Assembly (NCBI GenBank): GCA_963747775.1
Contig: CAVVGT010000018.1
Coordinates: 1 to 64,000, forward strand
Direction of reading: 5' to 3'
Origin: JAGVSZ01 sp963747775
GTDB lineage: Bacteria; Pseudomonadota; Gammaproteobacteria; Burkholderiales; SG8-39
DNA length: 64,000 nt
Part shown: in pieces, positions 17,194 through 26,060 of the stretch
Layout of the letters: each line of letters starts with the position of its first letter
How positions within the stretch are numbered: position 1 is the stretch's first letter
Notes under the pieces: model-generated
Database searches by the model: none
Told to the model about the DNA's origin: nothing
Seen by the model: the letters and a program-made list of their open reading frames with translations, nothing else
Position numbers and translations under genes: made by a program

Positions 17194-18105
17194 ATGGAAA
17201 ACCCGCTGATCCTCCACCTCTTCACTCCGGCGGCGCAGGCGAGCCCGTTCGACGTCAACATGGCCTACGACGCGGGCTACGACGCCGTGGTGCCTTACAC
17301 CGGCGTGACGCTCGCCGACGTGGCCGGCCTCACGCAAGATGCGATCTTCTCGCGCGGCCCGAAGCGGGTGCGGCGCACCGGGATCTGCATCGGCGGCCGC
17401 GACCTCGACCTCGCGCTCGACATGCTCGACGCGGCGCGCGACGCGATGGTGCCGCCGTTCGCCGTCTCGGTCCTCGCCGATCCGAGCGGCGCCTTCACCA
17501 CCGCCGCCGCCGTCGTCGCCGCAATCGAGAAGCACCTGCGCGCGAAGCACGACACCGCGCTCACCGGCCAGCGCGTGCTGGTCCTGGGAGGAACCGGTCC
17601 CGTCGGCACCGCCGCGGCGACACTCGCCGCACAGGAGGGGGCGATCGTCGAGCTCGCCAGCCACTCGGCGCTTGGCCGGGCGCAAGCCGCGTGCGATCGA
17701 ATCCGGACGCGCTACGGGTCGAGCGTGCAGGCTGTCCAGATCGATGACGGCTCGGCGGCGAAGGTCGTCGCCCGTGCCGAGGTCCTCATCGCTGCAGCCA
17801 AGGCTGGCGTAGAGGTCGTGTCTAAAGCGCTGCTCCGGGAGGCGCGCGCGTTGCTGGTCGCCGCCGACGTTAACGCCGTGCCGCCGGCGGGAATCGCCGG
17901 GATCGGCGCGATGGACGACGGTGCACCGGTCGCCTCGGCGGCGTCGGGCAAGGCGGCCGGCATCGGCGCGCTTGCGATCGGCAACATCAAGTACCAGGTC
18001 GAGCGGGGCCTGTTCCAGAGCATGTGCACCTCGGAGAAGCCCCTCTACCTCGATTTCCGCCACGCCTTCGCAAAAGCGCGTGAGCTCACGCAGGCGGGCC
18101 GGTGA
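17194..18105 (+). CDS. mtdB: NAD(P)-dependent methylene-H4MPT dehydrogenase (MtdB)
   Basis: 303 residues. Oxidises methylene-H4MPT to methenyl-H4MPT. Opens MENPLILHLFTPAAQASPFD; the nucleotide-binding loop GGTGPVG is at 132-138 and the C-terminal region is well conserved (GIGALAIGNIKYQVERGLF). It lies 46 bp after mptG in the same operon, between cofactor and pathway genes. Confidence 0.95.
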   Translation: MENPLILHLFTPAAQASPFDVNMAYDAGYDAVVPYTGVTLADVAGLTQDAIFSRGPKRVRRTGICIGGRDLDLALDMLDAARDAMVPPFAVSVLADPSGAFTTAAAVVAAIEKHLRAKHDTALTGQRVLVLGGTGPVGTAAATLAAQEGAIVELASHSALGRAQAACDRIRTRYGSSVQAVQIDDGSAAKVVARAEVLIAAAKAGVEVVSKALLREARALLVAADVNAVPPAGIAGIGAMDDGAPVASAASGKAAGIGALAIGNIKYQVERGLFQSMCTSEKPLYLDFRHAFAKARELTQAGR

Positions 18106-18115
18106 GAGCCTACCG

Positions 18116-19258
18116 ATGACACCCACGCTCGTCGTCGTCGCGATCTCCGGCCGTGCGCTCGCGCAGTCCGCGGCGAAGACCCATAGCCGTGTCGTGGTGC
18201 TCGACGCGTTTGGCGACCGCGACACGCGGGCCATCGCGGAGGTCGTGCGCGTCGGAGCCGATGAGGGCTTCGCGGTCGATCCCGACCGGCTCGTCGCGGC
18301 GCTCACCGCGGAGCCGCGCGGATCGGGCCTTGCAATCGTCGTGGGAAGCGGATTCGAGGGCACGCCGGAGCTGGCGTCCCGGCTCGCGCGCTACGGCCGG
18401 CTGTACGCCAACGACCCTGCGGTCGTCGCCGCGCTGAAGGATCCCGAGCTAGGCATCGCGCTCCTGCGTGCCAGCGGATGGCGCGTGCCGCTCACGCAGC
18501 GCGAGCCGCCGGCCGACCGACGGGGTTGGTTGCAGAAGCAGACGGGCGGCGCCGGGGGCACGCACGTCCGTCCCGCCCGGCACGCAGCGGCCGGCCGCGG
18601 GTTGTACTTCCAGCGCGAGATCCCGGGTCAACCGCTGTCGGTGACTTTTCTCGCCGACGGCGATCGCGCGTACTGCCTGGGGTTCAACCGGCTCCGGGTC
18701 GAGGCGCTCGGCGACGCGAGCTACTGCTACGCGGGCGCGATCGCGGGCATCGGCCTTCCTCACCCCTTGCGCGTGCAAGCGCAATCGTCTCTCGATCGAC
18801 TCGTGCGCGTCACTGGTCTGCGCGGGCTTGCCGGGCTCGACTTTCTGCTCGACGGCGACGGAATGACGGCGCTCGAGGTCAATCCGCGGCCGACCGCGAC
18901 CTTCGAGCTTTACGACGACGACTTTCCGGCAGGCCTGGTCCACTGGCACCTCGCGAGCTTCGAGCGTCCGGTGCCCGAGTTCGGCGAGCTGCTCGGCCGG
19001 GGAGCGGGGACGCATCGCGCGGTCGGCGTCGTCTATGCTCGCGGCCCCATCACGGTCCCCGGTAATGTCTCTTTCCCGAGCTGGTGTCGCGATCTACCCT
19101 GCGTGGGTAGCATCATCGCGGCCGATGCCCCGGTCCTGTCGGTCTTCGCCGAAGCTGCGAGCAGCGGCGAGGCGGAGCGCGAAATCGATGCGCGCAGCCG
19201 CTCGGCGCGCGAGCTCGTCGCGCGCTGGAGCGGCGCTGGGCGGCGCGCGGTCGCATGA
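18116..19258 (+). CDS. ATP-grasp protein of the H4MPT cluster
   Basis: 380 residues. ATP-grasp fold: a Lys-bearing strand (GWLQKQTGGAGGTHVRPAR), a middle segment (YFQREIPGQPLSVTFLADGD) and the catalytic acid region GLDFLLDGDGMTALEVNPRP. ATP-grasp enzymes ligate an acid to an amine. It sits between mtdB and mch, so a ligation step in H4MPT assembly is the likely job, but the substrate is not known. Starts 10 bp after mtdB. Confidence 0.85.
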   Translation: MTPTLVVVAISGRALAQSAAKTHSRVVVLDAFGDRDTRAIAEVVRVGADEGFAVDPDRLVAALTAEPRGSGLAIVVGSGFEGTPELASRLARYGRLYANDPAVVAALKDPELGIALLRASGWRVPLTQREPPADRRGWLQKQTGGAGGTHVRPARHAAAGRGLYFQREIPGQPLSVTFLADGDRAYCLGFNRLRVEALGDASYCYAGAIAGIGLPHPLRVQAQSSLDRLVRVTGLRGLAGLDFLLDGDGMTALEVNPRPTATFELYDDDFPAGLVHWHLASFERPVPEFGELLGRGAGTHRAVGVVYARGPITVPGNVSFPSWCRDLPCVGSIIAADAPVLSVFAEAASSGEAEREIDARSRSARELVARWSGAGRRAVA

Positions 19259-19268
19259 GGCGACGGCC

Positions 19269-20258
19269 ATGACCGCGGCGCTGCGCGAGGCGGTTCCGAA
19301 GGTGAGCGTGAACGCGCTCGCGGCGCCGCGCGTCGCGGAGCTCGTCGCCGCGGCGGATGCGCTCCGACTCGGCATCTCGGCGAGCGAGCGCGGCGCGACG
19401 CTCGTGGATGCGGGCATCGCGGCGCGCGGCGGACTGGAAGCCGGGCGGCGTATCGCCGAGATCTGTATGGGCGGACTGGGCTCGGTCGCATTGGCGCCGG
19501 GCGATGGCGAGACCGGCGGACTCACTGAGGTGCACGCGCACAGCGCCGACCCGATCATCGCCTGCCTGGCGAGCCAGTACGCGGGCTGGAGCCTCGCGCA
19601 TGGCGAGGGCAAGGGTGCGTTCCGGGCGCTCGCATCCGGACCCGGACGGGCGATCGCCCGGCGCGAGCCGCTCTTCGACGAGCTGCGGTACGCCGACCGC
19701 TTCGATCGTGCGGTCTTCGTGCTCGAAGTCGACCGCGCACCGCCGGAACCGGTCATCGACAAGATCGCGCGCGATTGCGCGCTCGTCCCCGACCGCATCA
19801 CCCTCGTGCTGACGCCGACGCGGAGCCTCGCGGGCACCGTTCAGATCGTCGCCCGCGCGCTCGAGGTCGCGCTGCACAAGGCGCACGCGCTCGGCTTCGC
19901 GCTCGATCGCATCGTCGACGGCGTCGGTACGGCACCCTTGCCGCCGCCCGCGCCCGATTTCCTGGCGGCGATGGGCCGGACCAACGACGCGATCCTCTTC
20001 GGCGGTCGGGTCACGCTCTACGTCGACGGGCCCGACGCGGACGCCGAGCGGCTCGCGCGCGAGCTGCCCGCCTCGGCTTCGCGCGACTACGGGAAGCCGT
20101 TCGCGGAGATCTTCAAGGACTACCAGTTCGACTTCTACAAGATCGACCCGATGCTCTTCGCGCCAGCCGAAGTGACGGTCTGCAATCTCGGTTCGGGGCG
20201 GAGCTTTCGCGGCGGGAGGCGGGATCTCGCGCGGCTTGTGGAGTCGTTCGGCCTATGA
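19269..20258 (+). CDS. mch: Methenyl-H4MPT cyclohydrolase (Mch)
   Basis: 329 residues. Hydrolyses methenyl-H4MPT to formyl-H4MPT. Family signatures: AARGGLEAGRRIAEICMGGL, HAHSADPIIACLASQYAGWS and FKDYQFDFYKIDPMLFAPA. Starts 10 bp after the ATP-grasp gene. Its TGA overlaps the next ATG (ATGA). Confidence 0.96.
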   Translation: MTAALREAVPKVSVNALAAPRVAELVAAADALRLGISASERGATLVDAGIAARGGLEAGRRIAEICMGGLGSVALAPGDGETGGLTEVHAHSADPIIACLASQYAGWSLAHGEGKGAFRALASGPGRAIARREPLFDELRYADRFDRAVFVLEVDRAPPEPVIDKIARDCALVPDRITLVLTPTRSLAGTVQIVARALEVALHKAHALGFALDRIVDGVGTAPLPPPAPDFLAAMGRTNDAILFGGRVTLYVDGPDADAERLARELPASASRDYGKPFAEIFKDYQFDFYKIDPMLFAPAEVTVCNLGSGRSFRGGRRDLARLVESFGL

Positions 20259-21169
20259 GCGTGCGGATCGCCATCATGACCGCCATGCCGGGCTGGCATG
20301 GGCGCAGGCTTGCCCGCGCGTTCGCGGCGCTCGGGGTCGCGGCACGCTTCGTGTCGCTCGCCGACTGCCGCGTCGACCTCGAGGCCAACCGCTATGGCAT
20401 CGTCGTTCCCGGGTTCGGGAACGGGCTTCCCGACGGGGTGTTCGTCCGGGAGATCGCAGCCGGGACCTTCGAGCAGGTGACGTTCCGCCTCGCGATCCTG
20501 CATGCGCTCGCCGAGTGGGGCGTGCCGGTCTACAACAGCGCGCGCGGGATCGAGCGCAGCGTCGACAAGTCCATGACCTCGATGCTGCTCCGCCGGGCCG
20601 GGCTCGCGACGCCCGCCACGTGGGTCTCCGAGCAGGAAGCGAGCGCGCGCACCGCGCTCGTGCGCGAGACCGCCAGGGGCGAACGGCTCGTTCTCAAGCC
20701 GCTGTTCGGTTCCCAGGGCAAGGGTCTCATGCGACTCGGCTCTGGCGATACCGTGCCGGCGGCCGGGGACTACAACGGCGTGTACTACCTGCAGTGCTTC
20801 GTCGACTGCGCACTGGAAAATGCGCACGACTATCGCGTATTCGTGATCGGCGGCAGCGCGGTCGCCGCGATGACGCGGCGCGGTCCGGGCTGGGTGCACA
20901 ACGTGGCACAGGGCGCGCGCTGCGCAGCGCTTCCGCTCGGGGACGACGTCTGCGAGCTGGCCGAGCGCGCCGCGCGCGCGATCGGCCTCGACTATGCGGG
21001 CGTGGATCTCATGCGCGCGCGCGACGGCGCCCCGGTCGTCATCGAGGTGAACGGCATCCCGGCCTGGCAGGGCCTGCAATCGGTCGCGTCGATCGATATC
21101 GCGGCGCGGCTCGCGCAGGACTTCGTGCAGCGACGGCTCGCGGCTGCGAGCGAGGCGCGTGCGTCATGA
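20255..21169 (+). CDS. RimK-family ATP-grasp ligase (MptN-like)
   Basis: 304 residues. RimK-type ATP-grasp: STM-like entry (SVDKSMTSMLLRRAGLATPA), LVLKPLFGSQGKGL phosphate loop and VDLMRARDGAPVVIEVNGIP catalytic region. RimK proteins add glutamate residues; the archaeal member MptN adds glutamate to H4MPT. The setting after mch makes glutamyl addition to H4MPT or methylofuran the best guess. Overlaps both neighbours by 4 bp. Confidence 0.87.
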   Translation: MSVRIAIMTAMPGWHGRRLARAFAALGVAARFVSLADCRVDLEANRYGIVVPGFGNGLPDGVFVREIAAGTFEQVTFRLAILHALAEWGVPVYNSARGIERSVDKSMTSMLLRRAGLATPATWVSEQEASARTALVRETARGERLVLKPLFGSQGKGLMRLGSGDTVPAAGDYNGVYYLQCFVDCALENAHDYRVFVIGGSAVAAMTRRGPGWVHNVAQGARCAALPLGDDVCELAERAARAIGLDYAGVDLMRARDGAPVVIEVNGIPAWQGLQSVASIDIAARLAQDFVQRRLAAASEARAS

Positions 21170-22071
21170 GCGCGGACCTGGAACGGGCGTTCGTCGACGC
21201 GTGTCTGCTGGATGTTACGGCGCTGAAGCCCGGCAACGTCGGCCTCCATGCCGGCGGCCATGACATGCAACCGGTGGACTTCATCCGCAGCGCAGAAGCG
21301 GCGGCCCCGGCGATCGCGCGGCCGGCGGGCTCCGCGGGCGAACGGATTCACCGGGCGATCGTCGCGACGCATGCGGCGGTCGGCACGAACACCAATCTCG
21401 GCATAGTGCTGCTCGCGGCGCCGCTCGCGCACGTGGCGTGGGGGCCGCCCGGCCGCGAGGCGCTCGTGCAGCGCTTGCGCACGTGCCTCACGAGCCTGAC
21501 CGTCGAGGACGCAAGACTCGCGTTCGAGGCCATCCGGCTTGCGCGACCCGGTGGGCTCGGCACGGCCGATCGTCACGACGTGCACGCGCCGGCAGAAGTA
21601 AGCCTGCTCGATGCGATGCGCGAGGCGGCCGACCGCGACATGATCGCCCGGCAGTACGCGAACGGTTATGCCGATGTGCTCGATACGGGCCTCGTGCGGC
21701 TGACGGCGGCGCGCGCGCGCGGTCGCGACTGGCGGTGGACGACGACCGAGGTGTATCTTGCGTTCCTCGCCCGCCATCCGGACTCGCACGTCGCGCGGAA
21801 GTTCGGTGCGGCGGAGGCCGCTCTCCTCAGGGACGCGGCGGTCGAGCGCGATCGCACCGCCGCGCGGGCGACCGACTTCGCGGCGGCGGCGGAGGGGCTG
21901 ATCGAATGGGACGGCGAGCTGAAAGCGCGCGGGCTCAACCCGGGCACCAGCGCGGATCTCACGGTGGCGACGCTCTTTGTCGCCTTCCTCAGTGATGAAG
22001 CAACCGATTGCGCGCGCCGCGGCCAGCGCCGCGGCGCGGGTGAGAGAGTGGGAGCGTTTCCCACAGGATGA
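21166..22071 (+). CDS. CitG/MdcB-like triphosphoribosyl-dephospho-CoA synthase family protein
   Basis: 301 residues. CitG family features: DVTALKPGNVGLHAGGHDM, HAAVGTNTNLGIVLLAAPLA and EGLIEWDGELKARGLNPGTS. CitG transfers a phosphoribosyl group to dephospho-CoA, but no citrate lyase or malonate decarboxylase genes are here. Its fixed place in H4MPT clusters implies a phosphoribosyl transfer in H4MPT or methylofuran synthesis (inference). Its C-terminal tail after VAFLSD is arginine- and glycine-rich and probably not conserved. Confidence 0.85.
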   Translation: MSADLERAFVDACLLDVTALKPGNVGLHAGGHDMQPVDFIRSAEAAAPAIARPAGSAGERIHRAIVATHAAVGTNTNLGIVLLAAPLAHVAWGPPGREALVQRLRTCLTSLTVEDARLAFEAIRLARPGGLGTADRHDVHAPAEVSLLDAMREAADRDMIARQYANGYADVLDTGLVRLTAARARGRDWRWTTTEVYLAFLARHPDSHVARKFGAAEAALLRDAAVERDRTAARATDFAAAAEGLIEWDGELKARGLNPGTSADLTVATLFVAFLSDEATDCARRGQRRGAGERVGAFPTG

Positions 22072-22102
22072 ACGGCATCAACTGCAAAAGGAGAAGCGGA
22101 TC

Positions 22103-22612
22103 ATGGCAAAGATCAACAAGGTGCTGGTCGGCGAATCGCTCGTCGGAGAAGGCAACGAAGTCGCCCACATCGACCTCATCATGGGGCCGCGCGGCAGCGC
22201 CGTGGAATCGGCGTTCACTCACGCCCTCACCAACGACAAGGACGGGTTCACCTCGCTCCTGGCGGTGATCGGCCCGAACCTGGCGACCAAGCCGAACACC
22301 GTGCTGTTCAACAAGGTGACGATCAAGGGCGCGAAACAGGCGGTGCAGATGTTCGGTCCGGCGCAGCATGCGGTGGCGCTGGCGGTGGCCGACTGCGTGG
22401 CCGACGGCACCATTCCGATCGAGGAAGCGAACGACGTCTTCATCTGCGTCGGTGTGTTCATTCACTGGGACGCCGCCGACGACCAGAAGATTCACGACTT
22501 CAACTATCAGGCGGTAAAGGAGTCGATCCAGCGCGCAGTCGCCGGCCAGCCGTCGCCGCAGGATGTCGTGCAGAAGCGGAACACGGTCAAGCACCCGTTC
22601 TCGCCGAAATAG
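22103..22612 (+). CDS. fae: Formaldehyde-activating enzyme (Fae)
   Basis: 169 residues. Condenses formaldehyde with H4MPT to methylene-H4MPT, the entry point of the pathway. Opens MAKINKVLVGESLVGEGNEV, then AHIDLIMGPRG with the catalytic histidine at residue 22. ATG 22103 has a good AAAAGGAG ribosome site; an upstream in-frame extension lacks Fae similarity. Last gene of the plus-strand operon, convergent with the HisA-like gene. Confidence 0.97.
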   Translation: MAKINKVLVGESLVGEGNEVAHIDLIMGPRGSAVESAFTHALTNDKDGFTSLLAVIGPNLATKPNTVLFNKVTIKGAKQAVQMFGPAQHAVALAVADCVADGTIPIEEANDVFICVGVFIHWDAADDQKIHDFNYQAVKESIQRAVAGQPSPQDVVQKRNTVKHPFSPK

Positions 22613-22636
22613 CGGGGGCCCCGAGTCCGGCGACGC

Positions 22637-23341
22637 TCAGCCGGGCAAGGCGAGGCGCGCAAGCGCCGCGCGATCCAGCGTACCGTCGTGAATCGCGGTC
22701 GCCACGAGCACGGCGTGCACGCCAAGGGCCTCTAGGCGCTCGAGGTCGCTGGCATTGCGCACGCCGCCGGCGGCGATGAAGCGCCTGCCCGGTGCCCGGT
22801 CGAGCGTTTGCCGCACGCCGTCGAGCGACGGTCCGCCGCCGGACCCGACGCGATCGAGCGTCATCGCGATCACCCGCTCGGGCCAGAGCCGGGGCGTGTC
22901 GAAGAGGGCGGCGGGTCCGAGCTGCCGGTCGCCGCGGGTGTCGAGGGAGAGGATGGCCGCGGGCGACGCGGCACGCATCGCGGCGAACGCTTCGAGGGAT
23001 GCGACGCTTTCCGACCCGATCACGGGCGTCCGGCCCGCGCGTGACCAGGGCGTAAGGTCGCCCGGCTCGGCAAACCCCGCGTCGAGCCACAGGCTGAGCG
23101 CCGGGAATTCGGCCTGGATACCGTCCAGGGCGTCGCGGTGGTGGCCGCGGCGCAGGATCGCGTCGAGATCCGCGACGTAGACGGTGTCGAATGGAGCCAG
23201 AGCGAGGAGGGCGCCGATGACCGCGATGGGCTCGCTCGACGGCGTAAGCTTCGATTCGAGCGGTCGGTAGTTCGAGCGGTCCCCGCGGCGCGCGTGCACC
23301 ACCTGGCCGGCCATGAGATCGAGGACGGGGACGACGAGCAT
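22637..23341 (-). CDS. HisA/HisF-like TIM-barrel protein of the H4MPT/methylofuran cluster
   Basis: 234 residues from ATG 23341 (MLVVPVLDLMAGQVVHARRG). Resembles HisA: VYVADLDAILRRG, LDAGF, VIGSES and the phosphate-binding FIAAGGVRNASDLERL. HisA proper isomerises a histidine intermediate, but no his genes are nearby. Homologues recur in methylotroph H4MPT clusters, so a sugar-phosphate or furan precursor role is more likely (inference). It starts only 9 bp from the divergent mfnD start. Confidence 0.85.
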   Translation of the reverse strand: MLVVPVLDLMAGQVVHARRGDRSNYRPLESKLTPSSEPIAVIGALLALAPFDTVYVADLDAILRRGHHRDALDGIQAEFPALSLWLDAGFAEPGDLTPWSRAGRTPVIGSESVASLEAFAAMRAASPAAILSLDTRGDRQLGPAALFDTPRLWPERVIAMTLDRVGSGGGPSLDGVRQTLDRAPGRRFIAAGGVRNASDLERLEALGVHAVLVATAIHDGTLDRAALARLALPG

Positions 23342-23350
23342 GCGCAAGCC

Positions 23351-24358
23351 GTGAAGATCTTCGCGTACGAGCATATCACCGGCGGCGGGTTCGTCGGCAC
23401 GCCGTTCCCGGGCTCGCTCCGCACCGAAGGCGAGCTCATGCTGCGCTCGCTTGTCGGCGACCTCGCGGCGATCGCAGACGTTCGCGTGGTGACGACGTCC
23501 GACTATCGAATCGATCTCGCCGATCTACCCGCGGAGCGCCATCTCGTCCGCGATCGATCCGAGTGGCAGGCGACCTTCGCCGGGCTCCTCGCCTCGAGCG
23601 ACGCGCTATGGCCGGTCGCACCCGAAACCGGCGGCACGCTCGAGAACCTGTCGCTGGCCGCGCTCGCGGCCGGGCGGATTCTCCTCAACAGTCGTCCGGC
23701 GGCCGTGCGGCTCGCGGCGAGCAAGCTCCATACGGCCAAGGCCCTCGCCGCTGCCGGCATCGAGACGATACCGACGTTCACGCTGGAAGACGCCCCACTC
23801 GCGGCGGACGGGGCGTGGGTCGTGAAGCCGGACGACGGCTGCGGCTGCCAGGACACGCACTTCTGCGACGATCTCGGTGCGGCCGCGCGGTGGATCGAGG
23901 CGGCGGCCGAACCGGGGCGTTTCGTACTGCAGCCCTACGTGTCCGGCGAACCCGCGAGCCTGTGCGTGCTCGCTCGCGACGGCATGGCCTGGGTGCTGAG
24001 CGTGAATCGCCAGCGCATCGTCGTCCGCGACGATTGCTTCGCTTTCCTCGGCACCGTCATCAACGGGTTCGCCGACGACGACGGCCGCTGCGGTCGGATC
24101 GCCCGGGATGTCGCCAAGGCGGTTCCCGGGCTGTGGGGTTTCTTCGGCATCGATCTCGTGCTCGCCGAGCACGGTCCGGTCGTGGTGGAGATTAATCCCC
24201 GGCTCACCACCTCTTACGTCGGCCTCGGCGCTGCGCTCGACTGCAGCCCGGCCGCGCTTGTGCTCGACCTGATCGACGGCGAGCGGCCGTTCTCGCTGCC
24301 CGCGTTTCGGCCGAAGAAGGTCGACGTCGATCTCGCCGCGCTGTGGAGCGAGCGGTGA
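23351..24358 (+). CDS. mfnD: ATP-grasp ligase of methylofuran synthesis (MfnD-like tyramine:glutamate ligase)
   Basis: 335 residues from GTG 23351 (KIFAYEHITGGGFVGTPFPG). ATP-grasp features: WVVKPDDGCGCQDTHF, FVLQPYVSGEPASLCVL and the catalytic GIDLVLAEHGPVVVEINPRL. MfnD adds glutamate to tyramine in methylofuran synthesis. The run mfnD-mfnF-mfnE downstream supports this assignment. It has no separate upstream region: the divergent neighbour starts 9 bp away. Confidence 0.85.
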   Translation: MKIFAYEHITGGGFVGTPFPGSLRTEGELMLRSLVGDLAAIADVRVVTTSDYRIDLADLPAERHLVRDRSEWQATFAGLLASSDALWPVAPETGGTLENLSLAALAAGRILLNSRPAAVRLAASKLHTAKALAAAGIETIPTFTLEDAPLAADGAWVVKPDDGCGCQDTHFCDDLGAAARWIEAAAEPGRFVLQPYVSGEPASLCVLARDGMAWVLSVNRQRIVVRDDCFAFLGTVINGFADDDGRCGRIARDVAKAVPGLWGFFGIDLVLAEHGPVVVEINPRLTTSYVGLGAALDCSPAALVLDLIDGERPFSLPAFRPKKVDVDLAALWSER

Positions 24359-25380
24359 TCTTCGGCTGGGACCTCGGCGGCGCGCACGTCAAGGCGGCGG
24401 TGCTGGACGCCGACGGCGGCCTCGCCCGCGTGGCGCAGCGGCCTTGCCCGCTCTGGCTCGGGCGCGAGCATCTCGAGCGCGCACTGGCGGAACTCGCCGG
24501 CGGCGAATCGTCGCGTGCCCGTCATGCGCTGACGATGACCGGCGAGCTCGTGGACCTCTTCCCCGATCGCGCGAGCGGCGTGGTGGCTATCCTCGAGGCG
24601 TTCCAGGGCGTGATCGACACTCCCGACGTGCTCGTCTTTGCCGGCGAGGGGTTCGTCGACGCGAGGACGGCGCGGGCGAACTGGTCCAGCGTCGCCTCGG
24701 CGAACTGGCTTGCGACCGCCGCGCTCGTCGCCGGGCTCGCGCCGGACGCGCTGGTGCTCGACGTCGGCAGCACGACGACCGACGTCATGCTGATCGCGAA
24801 CGGACGGGTTCGCGCGCGGGGGCGCGACGATCACGGCCGCCTCGCGCGCGAGGAGCTGGTTTACACCGGCGTGGTGCGGACCCCGGTCGCGGCGATCGCC
24901 GAGGCGGTGCCGTTCGGCGGCGAATGGGTCGGCGTCATGGCCGAGCAGTTCGCGACCACCGCAGACGTCTACCGGATCACCGGCGAGCTCGACCCGCGCT
25001 TCGACCAGGCCGACACTGCAGACGGCGGCGCGCGGTCGCGGGAGGCCAGCATGCGGCGTCTCGCGCGCATGGTGGGCTGCGATGTCGAGGCGGCACCCGC
25101 GGCGGACTGGGAACGCCTGGCGCGCTGGCTGTCGATCGTCCAGGTGGAACGAATCGGGCGCGCGTGCGACCGTGCCCTCTCGCTGGGGTTGATCGGCCGG
25201 GCTGCGCCGGTAGTCGGACTCGGAGTCGGTCATTTTCTGGCCGCGCGCCTCGCCGCCCGCCTCGATCGTCCCTACGTCGAGTTCGCTGCGCTCGCTGGCG
25301 TCCCGGCTGGCGAGCGGCTCGCCGTGAACACCTGCGGCCCTGCCTTCGCCGTCGCGGAGCTGCGGCGACAGATGGCATGA
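24355..25380 (+). CDS. mfnF: Methylofuran condensation enzyme MfnF-like (hydantoinase/ASKHA fold)
   Basis: 341 residues. Opens IFGWDLGGAHVKAAVLDADG with a second nucleotide-binding element VLDVGSTTTDVMLI, typical of the hydantoinase A/oxoprolinase-like MfnF group that couples the furan ring to glutamyl-tyramine. GTG 24355 overlaps the mfnD stop (GTGA); GTG 24343 is an alternative. Overlaps mfnE by 4 bp. Confidence 0.87.
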   Translation: MIFGWDLGGAHVKAAVLDADGGLARVAQRPCPLWLGREHLERALAELAGGESSRARHALTMTGELVDLFPDRASGVVAILEAFQGVIDTPDVLVFAGEGFVDARTARANWSSVASANWLATAALVAGLAPDALVLDVGSTTTDVMLIANGRVRARGRDDHGRLAREELVYTGVVRTPVAAIAEAVPFGGEWVGVMAEQFATTADVYRITGELDPRFDQADTADGGARSREASMRRLARMVGCDVEAAPAADWERLARWLSIVQVERIGRACDRALSLGLIGRAAPVVGLGVGHFLAARLAARLDRPYVEFAALAGVPAGERLAVNTCGPAFAVAELRRQMA

Positions 25381-25964
25381 CGACGGCGACGGTCGTCAAG
25401 GTCGGCGGCAGCCTCGCCGAGTCAGACGCGGCGGCAGCGCTCATGCGAGCGCTCGCGGCGCGGCGGTCGCCGCGCCTGGTCGTCGTGCCCGGTGGCGGGG
25501 ACTTCGCCGATGCTGTCCGGTTGACCGGGCGGCGGTATCCCATCGGCGACCGAGCCGCGCACCACATGGCGCTCCTGGCGATGCACATGTCCGCCGTGAT
25601 GCTCGGCGCGTTGGCGTCGGGCTACGTCGTCGCCGACTCCCCGGAGGAGTTCGACGCGGCGTGGCAGCACGATCTCACACCGGTCTGGGCGCCCGAGCGC
25701 ATGGTGCTCGCGGCGCCCGACGTCCCGGCGTCGTGGGACGTCACATCGGACAGCCTTGCCGCATGGCTCGCCCGGGCGATCGCGGCGTCGCGCCTCGTGC
25801 TGGTGAAGTCGTGTCTGGTGCCCGAGGCGATGGACGGCGACGCGGCCGCGCTTGCCGCCGCGGGGATCGTCGATCCCTCGTTCCCCGGTTTCGTGGCTGG
25901 CGCGAACCTGTCATGGCGGGTCGTCTCCGGTACGGCGGCGGCGTTGCGGGCGCTCGAGGATTGA
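25377..25964 (+). CDS. mfnE: Amino-acid-kinase-fold kinase of methylofuran synthesis (MfnE-like)
   Basis: 195 residues. Opens with VVKVGGSLAES and RLVVVPGGGDFAD, the ATP-binding signature of the amino acid kinase superfamily; later ASRLVLVKSCLV. MfnE phosphorylates aminomethylfuran phosphate to the diphosphate used by MfnF. Last gene of the mfnD-F-E operon, followed at once by a strong hairpin. Confidence 0.87.
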   Translation: MTTATVVKVGGSLAESDAAAALMRALAARRSPRLVVVPGGGDFADAVRLTGRRYPIGDRAAHHMALLAMHMSAVMLGALASGYVVADSPEEFDAAWQHDLTPVWAPERMVLAAPDVPASWDVTSDSLAAWLARAIAASRLVLVKSCLVPEAMDGDAAALAAAGIVDPSFPGFVAGANLSWRVVSGTAAALRALED

Positions 25965-25971
25965 GCTAGGA

Positions 25972-26006
25972 AGACTCTGAAGAATTCGGAGAATTCTTCA
26001 GAGTCT
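25972..26006. terminator. Perfect 16-bp hairpin between convergent mfnE and mfnB
   Basis: AGACTCTGAAGAATTC is followed after GGA by its exact reverse complement. No long T-run follows on either strand. Placed between two convergent gene ends, it could stop transcripts from both sides. It is AT-richer than its surroundings. Confidence 0.7.
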
Positions 26007-26060
26007 CCTCTGACCTTGAAGGTCGAAAGGAGGCCTCTGGCCCCCTTTGTCAGACATTCC

